DNA from: JACQAI01 sp035507915
GTDB taxonomy: Bacteria; Pseudomonadota; Alphaproteobacteria; Elsterales; Elsteraceae
Direction: 5' to 3'
DNA length: 32,084 nucleotides
Assembly (NCBI GenBank): GCA_035507915.1
Contig: DATJNS010000502.1
Span: 1 to 32,084, forward strand
Shown here: positions 15,065 to 21,872 of the stretch, in pieces
Layout of the letters: each line of letters opens with the position of its first letter
How positions within the stretch are numbered: position 1 is the first letter of the stretch
Program-made: the position numbers and the translations under genes
The notes under the pieces: model-generated
The model's database searches: none
Seen by the model: only the letters and a program-made list of their open reading frames with translations
Told to the model about the DNA's origin: nothing

Positions 15065-15679
15065 TCATTGTGGGCGCCCGCGCGCGGGGCGCTTGGGCCA
15101 ATCGAGCAGCGCGAGCGCCGGCCGCGCCACGCCCTCGAGCAGGGCCCGGTCGGGATTGGTGCGGGCGAGCACGCGGATGCCCAAGGTCACGCCGAGCAGC
15201 AGTCTGGCGAGGTCCTTCGCGTCGCGGTCGGGCGGGACCGTCCCGGCGGCTTGGGCCGCGGCGATCGCGCGCCGGAAGAAGGCCTCGATCTCGCCGAGCC
15301 GCGCTGCCACCTCGGCGCCGATCTCGCGATCGTGCGGCGCCGTGTCGAGCGCGGCGTTCACCAGGAAGCAGCCGCGTCGATCTCGATCGTGCAGCGAGCG
15401 CGTCACGATGCCGGAAACGAACGCGCGCACCGCCTCTTTCGGCGGCAACGATGCCTCCACCTCGGCGATGCGGGCGCGCGTCGACTGCGCCATGTAGCGG
15501 TCGAGCGCCCGGCGAAACAGCTCGCGCTTGTCGCCGAACGCGTTGTAGAGGCTGGGGCCCGAGATGCCCATCTCGGCGGCGAGGTCGCGGATCGACGTCG
15601 CCGCGTAGCCGCGTTGCCAGAAGCAGCTCACCGCGGCGTCGAGCACGGCCGATTCATCGAATTCCCGTGGCCTCGCCAT
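15065..15679 (-). CDS. TetR/AcrR-family transcriptional regulator of the selenoprotein operon
   Basis: The 204-residue protein begins MARPREFDES and has a TetR DNA-binding domain at about 8-55 with the helix-turn-helix TSIRDLAAEMGISGPSLYNAF and KRELF after it. The C-terminal ligand domain contains RRGCFLVNAALD (Cys104), a motif of the subgroup whose sensors often respond to electrophiles or redox stress. ATG 15679 is preceded by GGCGGAG; ATG 15697 lacks a ribosome site. It is the first gene of a two-gene operon, with the selenoprotein 19 bp downstream, and a palindromic operator over its own promoter points to autorepression. The inducer is unknown; a substrate of the selenoprotein is a reasonable guess. 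Confidence 0.92.
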   Translation of the reverse strand: MARPREFDESAVLDAAVSCFWQRGYAATSIRDLAAEMGISGPSLYNAFGDKRELFRRALDRYMAQSTRARIAEVEASLPPKEAVRAFVSGIVTRSLHDRDRRGCFLVNAALDTAPHDREIGAEVAARLGEIEAFFRRAIAAAQAAGTVPPDRDAKDLARLLLGVTLGIRVLARTNPDRALLEGVARPALALLDWPKRPARGRPQ

Positions 15680-15717
15680 CGGCTCCGCCCGCCTCATCGA
15701 TGCGCGTTTATAACAGG

Positions 15718-15739
15718 TTTTGTTTCGACTGATACAAAA
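15718..15739. promoter_or_regulatory. TetR-type palindromic operator over the tetR promoter
   Basis: A 22-bp imperfect palindrome starts TTTTGTTTCGA and ends CTGATACAAAA; eight of eleven positions pair, including all of TTTTGT/ACAAAA. On the minus strand it includes TTGTAT (15737-15732), a possible -35, with TATAAA (15712-15707) 19 bp on as -10. It lies about 40 bp before the tetR ATG and about 85 bp before the divergent cyclase gene. TTTTGTATC-type half sites are typical for this regulator subgroup. Confidence 0.65.
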
Positions 15740-15824
15740 TTCTGCGATCTGACGTAACTTCGCGGCGCGCCCGATCGAACGAATTCGTGAGAGCACGGGG
15801 CAGCCGCTTCCGAAAGGGTACGCG

Positions 15825-17192
15825 ATGACGATTTCGGCGCAGGTGCCCGCATCGGGCTTGCTCGGCTGGATCTTTCCGACGGTGCGGCCACTGTCGGACC
15901 TGCCCGAGCGGATCACGCGCTCAATTCGTCTGGAGCAGCAGCGCGCCGAGCAGCTGATCGGCTGGGTACAGCTTGGCCTGCTGGCGCTGTTCGCCGGGCT
16001 CTACGCCGTGTCGCCCAAGACCTTCATGATGAACGTGCCGGTCGAGCCGGTGCCGTGGGCGCTCGGCGCGTGGCTCGTCTTCACCGTGGCGCGTCTGGCG
16101 GCCGCCTATCGCGGGCCGCTGCCGGCCTGGCTGCTCGCCGCCTCGGTGGTGGTCGACATGACCGTGCTGATGGTCATGATCTGGAGCTTCCACATCCAGT
16201 ACGACCAGCCGCCTGCCTTCTATCTGAAGGCGCCGACGCTGCTCTACGTGTTCATCTTCATCGCGCTGCGCACGCTGCGCTTCGAGGCCGGTTTCGTGCT
16301 GCTGGCCGGCCTGGTCGCGGCGCTCGGCTGGCTCGTGCTGCTCGCCTACGCGGCGCTGGCCGATCCCAGCGGCATGCGGATCACGCACGACTACGTGGCC
16401 TATATGACGTCGGCGAGCATCCTGATCGGGGCGGAGCTCGACAAGATCGTCTCGATCCTGGTCGTCACCGCGGTGCTGGCGCTGGCGCTCGCGCGGGCGC
16501 GCGCCACCTTGTTCCGGGCGGTTGCCGAGAGCACCGCCGCGATGGACCTGAAGCGCTTCTTCGCGCCCGAGGTGGCGCGGCGCATCACCGGCGCCGACAT
16601 GCTGATCCGGCCGGGTGAGGGCGAGCTGCGCCCGGCCGCCATCCTGTTCATCGATCTGCGCGGTTTCACGCCGCTGAGCCGCACGCTCGAGCCCAACGCC
16701 CTCATGATGCTGCTCGCCGACTACCAGGCCCGTATGGTGCCGGCGCTCGGCAAGCACGGCGGCGCGATCGACAAGTTCCTGGGCGACGGCATCATGGCGA
16801 GCTTCGGTGCGGCGCGGCTCGATCCCGCCTACGCCGCCCATGCGCTCGCCGCGGTCGACGATGTGCTCGCGGCGGCGCGCGAATGGCAGGCCGAGCGCCG
16901 CGCCGCGGGCATGACGGCGCTCAATATTGGCGTCGGCCTGGCGACCGGCGAGGTCGTGTTCGGCGCGGTCGGCGATGCGTCCCGGCTGGAATACACCGTG
17001 ATCGGCGACGCCGTGAATCTCGCGGCCAAGCTCGAGAAGCACAATAAGGTCGCCCGGACGGTTGGGCTGACCGACCGGGCGAGCTACGCGCTGGCGCTCG
17101 CCCAAGGCTATGACGGCGCGCCGCGCACGATCATCGAGCGCGCCAGCGTCGGCGGGGTCGATCAGCCGATCGACCTCGCCGTGTTGGCCTGA
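15825..17192 (+). CDS. Membrane-anchored class III adenylate/guanylate cyclase
   Basis: The 455-residue protein has about six transmembrane helices in residues 45-225, a short linker and a class III catalytic domain (about 265-430). The metal Asps are Asp277 (FIDLRGFT) and Asp321 (KFLGDGIMASFG). The substrate pair is Lys317 and Thr391 (YTVIGDAVN), the Lys/Thr set of class IIIb cyclases, which are often bicarbonate-sensitive. Asn398 is present, but the transition-state Arg four residues on is Lys402 (VNLAAKLEKHNK). Such a Lys is known in related alphaproteobacterial proteins, as I recall, but activity should be checked. AAAGGG precedes the ATG. It probably makes cAMP in response to a membrane or CO2-linked signal. 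Confidence 0.9.
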   Translation: MTISAQVPASGLLGWIFPTVRPLSDLPERITRSIRLEQQRAEQLIGWVQLGLLALFAGLYAVSPKTFMMNVPVEPVPWALGAWLVFTVARLAAAYRGPLPAWLLAASVVVDMTVLMVMIWSFHIQYDQPPAFYLKAPTLLYVFIFIALRTLRFEAGFVLLAGLVAALGWLVLLAYAALADPSGMRITHDYVAYMTSASILIGAELDKIVSILVVTAVLALALARARATLFRAVAESTAAMDLKRFFAPEVARRITGADMLIRPGEGELRPAAILFIDLRGFTPLSRTLEPNALMMLLADYQARMVPALGKHGGAIDKFLGDGIMASFGAARLDPAYAAHALAAVDDVLAAAREWQAERRAAGMTALNIGVGLATGEVVFGAVGDASRLEYTVIGDAVNLAAKLEKHNKVARTVGLTDRASYALALAQGYDGAPRTIIERASVGGVDQPIDLAVLA

Positions 17193-17357
17193 GGCCGTGA
17201 CGTCACCAGCGGCCCCGCCGGCGACCGTACCCCGGCGCCTCGTGATCGACGCGGGCTTCGGCGGTGGATTGCACGCGGCGTTCACACCGACGACCATGAC
17301 GCAGTGATGGGAGGGTGAGGGTGCCTTTGCGGCCGAGCTACGACGCGACGTTTCATC

Positions 17358-18128
17358 GTGCCGGCTGACGCGCGAGGCCTGGTCGGCCGCTGCGCCGTCG
17401 CCGTCATGGCGAAGGCGCCGGCCGTGGGCCGGGTGAAGACGCGCCTGGTGCCGCCGCTCAGCCTCGACGAGGCCGCGGCGCTCGGCGGCTGCTTCCTGCG
17501 CGACGTGACCGCCAATATCGCGCTCGCCGGCCGCAGCGCGCCGATCGACGGCTTCGTCGCCTACGCGCCGGCCGGCAGCGAAGCGTTGTTCGAGTCGGTG
17601 ATCGAGCCGGGTACCGGCTTCGTGCTCGCCGACGGCAGCCCATCCATGCCGGCCGGGGTCGACGGCTTTGGCCGCTGCCTGCTGCACGCCGTGCAGGGCC
17701 TGCTCGCGCGCGGCTACGGCGCGGTCTGTCTGGTCAATTCGGACGGCCCGACCCTGCCGACCGCGTTCCTGGTCGAGGCGGCGACCGCGCTCGCGGTGCC
17801 GGGCGACCGCCTCGTGCTCGGTCCGGCCGACGACGGCGGTTACTACCTGATCGGCATGAAGCAGGCGCATGCGCCGGTGTTCGCCGCGATCGACTGGAGC
17901 ACCGAGCGCGTCACGTCGCAAACTCGCGATCGCGCCGACGCGATCGGCCTGGACACCGTGATGCTGCGCTCTTGGTTCGATGTCGACGACGTCGCGTCGC
18001 TCCGTCTCCTCGTCGACGCGCTCGATGGGGGCGGGCGCGATGGCAGCTACGGCGCGCCGGAGACGACGCGCTGGCTCGCCGAGACCGACATGCGGCGACG
18101 CCTCGCCAGGGTCGCCGGGCCGGCATGA
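17358..18128 (+). CDS. TIGR04282/DUF2064 family nucleotidyl- or glycosyltransferase-like protein
   Basis: A GTG at 17358 is the best start I can find; the frame closes upstream with TGA at 17316, and ATG 17406 would cut into the conserved domain. The 256-residue protein has a GT-A/nucleotidyltransferase fold with MAKAPAVGRVKTRL (17-30), NSDGPTLP (127-134) and PADDGGYYLIG (156-166), the signature of DUF2064/TIGR04282. This family is often called arsenosugar-type or cofactor-guanylyltransferase-like, and its reaction is mostly unproven. It opens a four-gene run in which every neighbour overlaps (ATGA with the next gene), so it is likely to supply an activated sugar or to transfer one in that pathway. 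Confidence 0.85.
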   Translation: MPADARGLVGRCAVAVMAKAPAVGRVKTRLVPPLSLDEAAALGGCFLRDVTANIALAGRSAPIDGFVAYAPAGSEALFESVIEPGTGFVLADGSPSMPAGVDGFGRCLLHAVQGLLARGYGAVCLVNSDGPTLPTAFLVEAATALAVPGDRLVLGPADDGGYYLIGMKQAHAPVFAAIDWSTERVTSQTRDRADAIGLDTVMLRSWFDVDDVASLRLLVDALDGGGRDGSYGAPETTRWLAETDMRRRLARVAGPA

Positions 18129-19426
18129 CGATGGGCAAACGCGCGCCCGTCCTGCTCGGGGTCGCGGCGCTGTTGGTGCTGTCGATGCCGGTCGGCCTCT
18201 TGCTGCAGAGCCCCGGCTGGCACGGGTTCGTCGCGCTTGCTTGCGCGCAGGCCGCGCTCTACGGCGTCGCGGCGTACGTGGTGATCAGGCACGGCGCGGC
18301 GCGGCGCGTGCTGGTCGCCTGCCTCGCCGCGGCGGCGTTGATGCGCGCGGTCGCGCTGGTTGCGCCGCCGACGCTGTCGACCGACGTCTACCGCTACGTG
18401 TGGGACGGCCGCGTGCAGGGCGCCGGCATCAATCCCTATCGCTACGTGCCGGCCGATCCGGCGCTCGCCGACCTGCGCGACGATGCGATCTATCCCAATA
18501 TCAACCGCAAGGATTACGCGCGCACGATCTATCCGCCGGGCGCCCAGATGATCTTCTTCCTGGTCACGCGCCTCGCCCCGTCGGTGACCGCCATGAAGCT
18601 CGCGATGGTCGGTTTCGAGACCGTCACCGTGCTGCTGCTGCTCGTGGTGCTGCGGCGCGCCGGTCTGCCGGACGCGCGCGTGCTGCTTTACGCGTTGCAT
18701 CCGCTGCCGGCCTGGGAGTTCGCCGGCAGCGGCCATGTCGACGCTGCGATGATCGCGTTCACGTGCCTGGCGCTCTGGCTGCACCAGCGCGGCAGGACCG
18801 GTGCGAGCGGCGCCGCGCTCGCGCTCGCGAGCCTCGTCAAGCCGTTCCCGCTGGCGCTGGCGCCCGCCTTGTATCGCCGGTGGGACTGGCGCATGCCTGG
18901 CGCGTTCATCCTGGTGGCGGTCGCCGCCTACGCGCCCTATCTGGGTGTTGGCGCGCATGTATTGGGCTTCCTGCCGACCTACCTCCAGGAGGAGGGTTTG
19001 GAGACCGGCATCGCGTTCTACCCGCTGTGGCTGCTGCGCACGGTCCTGCCCGTGCCGACCGCCGCGTATCTCGTCGGCGCGTCCGTGGCTCTTCTGGCAT
19101 TGGCGTGCGTCGTCGTGTTCGGGCGCGAGCGCATGGACGCGGACAGGTGGCGCGATGCTCTGCGGCTGGCCGGCGCCTTCCTGTTCCTGACCTCGCCGCA
19201 TTTCCCGTGGTACCTGGCCTGGCTGCTGCCGCTCGCCTGCCTCGAGCCCTGGGTGCCCGCGCTCTGGCTCGTCTCGACGAGCTTTCTCCTCTATCTTCCG
19301 GTCGAGTTCGCGCTGGTCGGCTCGATCGCCTATGGCGGTTTTGCGATCTTGGCGCTGGCCGACCGGCTGAGGCCGTTCGCGCTGGTGCCGCAGGAGAAGT
19401 CGGATGTCATCGGCTGCGCACGCTGA
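18125..19426 (+). CDS. Multi-pass polyprenol-sugar-dependent mannosyltransferase-like protein
   Basis: The 433-residue protein has around 10-12 hydrophobic helices and the N-terminal loop STDVYRYVWDGRVQGAGINPY (about 85-105). Its Asp and DxxRYxWDGR pattern mark the GT-C glycosyltransferases related to bacterial alpha-mannosyltransferases (DUF2029/GT87). Such enzymes take a sugar from a polyprenyl phosphate on the periplasmic side of the inner membrane. A further conserved part is YALHPLPAWEFAGSGHVDA near 200. ATG 18125 overlaps the previous stop (ATGA); ATG 18131 is a possible alternative. The last 23 bases overlap the radical SAM gene. The GT2 gene at the end of the operon may make its lipid-linked donor. 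Confidence 0.85.
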   Translation: MTMGKRAPVLLGVAALLVLSMPVGLLLQSPGWHGFVALACAQAALYGVAAYVVIRHGAARRVLVACLAAAALMRAVALVAPPTLSTDVYRYVWDGRVQGAGINPYRYVPADPALADLRDDAIYPNINRKDYARTIYPPGAQMIFFLVTRLAPSVTAMKLAMVGFETVTVLLLLVVLRRAGLPDARVLLYALHPLPAWEFAGSGHVDAAMIAFTCLALWLHQRGRTGASGAALALASLVKPFPLALAPALYRRWDWRMPGAFILVAVAAYAPYLGVGAHVLGFLPTYLQEEGLETGIAFYPLWLLRTVLPVPTAAYLVGASVALLALACVVVFGRERMDADRWRDALRLAGAFLFLTSPHFPWYLAWLLPLACLEPWVPALWLVSTSFLLYLPVEFALVGSIAYGGFAILALADRLRPFALVPQEKSDVIGCAR

Positions 19427-20468
19427 GAAGAGCTTCGATCCGCGGCGGTATTTCGAGCAGGCCGCCGCCGAGCGGACCGCGGTCGCCGAGAGCGAGCCGG
19501 TGTGCCTCTATCTCGAGGTCACCAACCGCTGCAACCTGCTGTGCACGACTTGCCCGCGCACCTTCGAGGATCTCGAGCCGCCGGCGGACATGAGCTGGGA
19601 TCTGTTCACCCGCATCGTCGACCAGATCCCCAAGATCGCGCGCGTCGTGCTGCACGGCGTCGGCGAGCCCATGATGGTGCGTGAGCTGCCGCGCATGATC
19701 GCCCACCTGAAGGCGCGCGGCACCTACGTGCTGTTCAACACCAACGGCACCCTGTTGAGCGAGCGCAAGGGGCGCGAGCTGATCGACGCCGGACTCGACG
19801 AGCTGCGCGTGTCGCTCGACGCCGCCGAGCCGGAAGCCTTCAAGCTGGTGCGCGGGCGCGACATGTTCGGCCGCATCGTCAAGAAGGTGCGCGCCTTCAC
19901 GACCTTGCAGGCGAAGCTCGGCGCCGAGCGGCCGCGCGTCTCGCTGTGGCTGACGGGCCTGAAGGAGACGCTCGACCAGCTGCCCGACTTCGTCCAGCTC
20001 GCGCACGACATGGGCGTCAAGGAGGTCTATCTGCAGCGGCTGGTCTACTGGCCCGGCGCTCCAGGACTGGCGCGTCCGGAATCGGCGCTCTTCGAGACGC
20101 TCGACCAGGCAGAGCGGGCGGTGCTGGCGGCGGCCCAGGCGCGCGCCGACGCGCTCGGCATCGCGTTCAACGCCTCGGGCGCGACCGAGCCGGACGCCAG
20201 CCTCAAGCGCGAGCGCGACGATCAGCCGTGGTCGCTGTGCCGGCGGCCGTGGTCGCTGATGTACATCACCGCCCACGGCCGGGCGCTGCCGTGCTGCATC
20301 GCGCCGTTCACGATGCGCGGCTACGAGAGCTTCACGCTCGGCGACGCCACCCAGGCGAGCCTGCGCGAGATCTGGAACGGTCCGGCCTATCAGGACTTCC
20401 GCCGTGCGCTGCTGAGCGATGCGCCGCCGCCGAGCTGTGCCGGCTGCGGACTGCGCTGGAGCCTGTGA
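19404..20468 (+). CDS. Radical SAM protein with SPASM-type C-terminal cysteines
   Basis: The 354-residue protein holds the radical SAM cluster motif CNLLCTTC (Cys43, Cys47, Cys50), a GVGEP segment at 85-89 that corresponds to the SAM-binding GGE motif, and a TIM-barrel pattern up to about 215. The C-terminal part has Cys279, Cys297, Cys298, Cys345 and Cys348 (CRRPW, LPCCIAPF, CAGC), typical of SPASM or twitch domains that bind an auxiliary Fe-S cluster. SPASM enzymes often modify peptides, but several act on sugars or lipids. Since its neighbours are three sugar-handling proteins with overlapping genes (23 bp before, GTGA after), it probably modifies a glycolipid or sugar nucleotide. No precursor peptide gene is visible. 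Confidence 0.9.
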   Translation: MSSAAHAEKSFDPRRYFEQAAAERTAVAESEPVCLYLEVTNRCNLLCTTCPRTFEDLEPPADMSWDLFTRIVDQIPKIARVVLHGVGEPMMVRELPRMIAHLKARGTYVLFNTNGTLLSERKGRELIDAGLDELRVSLDAAEPEAFKLVRGRDMFGRIVKKVRAFTTLQAKLGAERPRVSLWLTGLKETLDQLPDFVQLAHDMGVKEVYLQRLVYWPGAPGLARPESALFETLDQAERAVLAAAQARADALGIAFNASGATEPDASLKRERDDQPWSLCRRPWSLMYITAHGRALPCCIAPFTMRGYESFTLGDATQASLREIWNGPAYQDFRRALLSDAPPPSCAGCGLRWSL

Positions 20469-21190
20469 CGAAGCCTCGCGTCGCGCTCGTCATTCCCGTC
20501 CTGAACGAGGAGGCGGCGATCGGCGCGGTGGTGCGCGCCGCGTCGCGCGCGGTGGTCGACGAGATCATCGTCGTCGACGGCGGCAGCCGCGACGACACGG
20601 TGCGCGTCGCCACCGAGGCCGGTGCGCGCACGCTGGTCGTGCGCGAGCGCGGTTACGGGCGCGCCTGCCATGAAGGGGCGGTCGCCGCGCTGCCCGGCAC
20701 CGAGATCGTCGCCTTCCTCGACGGCGACGGCAGCGACGATCCGGCGCTGCTCCCCGCGGTGATCGCCCCGATCGTCGAGGACCGGGCCGACTTCGTGCTC
20801 GGCTCGCGCACGCGGGGCGTCCGCGAGCCCGGCAGCATGACGGCGCTCCAGGTGTGGTCCGGGCGCTTGATCGGGCTGGTGCTGTGGGCACGCTATGGCG
20901 TGCGCTACACCGACATGAGCCCGTTTCGCGCCATCCGCCGCGCGGCGCTGACCGAGCTCGGCATGCGCGAGATGACCTACGGCTGGAATCTCGAGATGCA
21001 GATGCGCGCGGCCGGCGCGGGCCTGCGCGTCGTCGAGGTGCCGGTCGCGACCCGCCGGCGGGCCGGCGGCGAGTCGAAGGTGTCGGGCAGCCTGCGCGGC
21101 ACCGTGAAGGCGGGCGCGCGCATCCTCGCGACCCTGGCGCGCGTGGCGTTCGAGAATTCCGCGCCCCTCGGGCGAGGCCGGCGCGCTTAG
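20465..21190 (+). CDS. GT2 family glycosyltransferase (dolichol-phosphate-mannose-synthase-like)
   Basis: The gene starts at GTG 20465, overlapping the radical SAM stop as GTGA. The 241-residue protein is a GT-A fold: VALVIPVLNEEAAIG (6-20), VDEIIVVDGGSRDDT (31-45), and the metal-binding FLDGDGSDDP (84-93). The region VRYTDMSPFRAIRRAAL and MTYGWNLEMQMRAAGAGLRVVEVPV is that of DPM1/DpgA-like polyprenyl-phosphate glycosyltransferases. No C-terminal transmembrane pair is present. It would load a sugar onto a polyprenyl phosphate, giving the donor used by the membrane mannosyltransferase-like protein two genes upstream. The gene closes the operon and is followed by a hairpin. Confidence 0.9.
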   Translation: MTKPRVALVIPVLNEEAAIGAVVRAASRAVVDEIIVVDGGSRDDTVRVATEAGARTLVVRERGYGRACHEGAVAALPGTEIVAFLDGDGSDDPALLPAVIAPIVEDRADFVLGSRTRGVREPGSMTALQVWSGRLIGLVLWARYGVRYTDMSPFRAIRRAALTELGMREMTYGWNLEMQMRAAGAGLRVVEVPVATRRRAGGESKVSGSLRGTVKAGARILATLARVAFENSAPLGRGRRA

Positions 21191-21197
21191 CGCGGTG

Positions 21198-21215
21198 GCG
21201 GCAGGCAATTGCCGC
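21198..21215 (+). terminator. Small hairpin after the glycosyltransferase operon
   Basis: GCGGCA (21198-21203) pairs with TGCCGC (21210-21215) around a 6-base loop, just 8 bp after the GT2 stop; the overlapping GGCAATTGCC is itself a perfect palindrome. There is no T-run, so it is at best a weak or factor-dependent terminator, or a binding site. Confidence 0.35.
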
Positions 21216-21222
21216 ACGGGCC

Positions 21223-21247
21223 CTTACCTGGACTTACCCGACTTAAC
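21223..21247 (+). repeat. Three helically phased hexamers upstream of the pseudo-receiver gene
   Basis: CTTACC, CTTACC and CTTAAC start at 21223, 21233 and 21242, so they are one helical turn apart (10 and 9 bp). They lie about 75-100 bp before the likely start of the receiver-domain gene. The layout resembles direct-repeat sites of response regulators, but the sequence is short and could be chance. Confidence 0.35.
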
Positions 21248-21320
21248 GCTTCTTGGCTGTCGCGGCGGGACCCCGGTGCCTAGCCTGCCGGCGCAGTGCA
21301 GGCGGCAGGTGGAGGTTGCG

Positions 21321-21743
21321 GTGGTACAGCAGATGGGCGATGTGGAGCCGCGGCCAGCAGTCGAGGCGAGCGCCATCCAGTGCGTGTTGATCGTCAGCGG
21401 CGATCTGCAGCTCCAGCAGTTGCTCGCCGCGACCCTGACGCGTACGGGTTACCGTGTCCTCACCGCCGACACTGGGCGCATCGCCTTGGCCCAGATCGTG
21501 AGGCAACCGGTCGACCTGGTCGTCACCGAGATGGTGATCCGCGACATGGACGGTCTGACGCTGATCGAGAAGCTGCGAGAGAGCACGCCGGGGACCCGCG
21601 TGATCGCGATGTCCGGCGCCAACAACAAGCGGCTGCTGACGGTCGCCGAAGCGATCGGCGCCCGCGCGACCTTGGTCAAGCCTTTCAACCGGGACGCGCT
21701 GAGCGCCGCGCTCGCGCGGTGCCAAGGCGAGATGCCGTCGTGA
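21321..21743 (+). CDS. Single-domain receiver protein with non-canonical phosphorylation pocket
   Basis: I start at GTG 21321, which follows GGAGG at 21311-21315; ATG 21333 is possible. The 140-residue product is one receiver (REC) domain with no output domain. The fold is clear: CVLIVSGDLQLQQLLAATL, then RVLTADTGRIALAQI, DLVVTEMVIRDMDGL, RVIAMSGAN and TLVKPFN. The residues that matter have changed. The phospho-acceptor Asp is Glu70, and the acidic Mg-binding pair is Ser26-Gly27. The switch Ser98 and the conserved Lys120 are kept. This points to a pseudo-receiver held in one state (Glu can mimic phospho-Asp) or to a protein-protein adaptor. No histidine kinase is nearby. Confidence 0.85.
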   Translation: MVQQMGDVEPRPAVEASAIQCVLIVSGDLQLQQLLAATLTRTGYRVLTADTGRIALAQIVRQPVDLVVTEMVIRDMDGLTLIEKLRESTPGTRVIAMSGANNKRLLTVAEAIGARATLVKPFNRDALSAALARCQGEMPS

Positions 21744-21872
21744 TCTGAGGAAATCGCACGTCACGGCCGCGACGCATCCGAGAGTTCGTGCGTCAGGGCC
21801 GGTCCATGGGGGCCAATGCGCGTTCAACAACGGGCGTGACATTTCATCCCTGAATGGGCACGTAACGTGCTC

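Noticed and set aside
13756..15732. A 658-codon open frame antisense to the selenoprotein and TetR genes
   Set aside because: The opposite strand has clear TetR and GrdB-family motifs and good ribosome sites; this frame has none. It also cannot explain the UxxC context.
15921..17921. A 666-codon open frame antisense to the cyclase and DUF2064 genes
   Set aside because: Shadow of the cyclase; no domain, and it runs through the intergenic region without any change in composition.
19404..20468. Assignment of the radical SAM protein as an arsenosugar ArsS enzyme because it neighbours a TIGR04282 protein
   Set aside because: The C-terminal cysteine pattern is SPASM-like and there is no ArsM or arsenic-resistance gene nearby, so the arsenosugar label is not supported.
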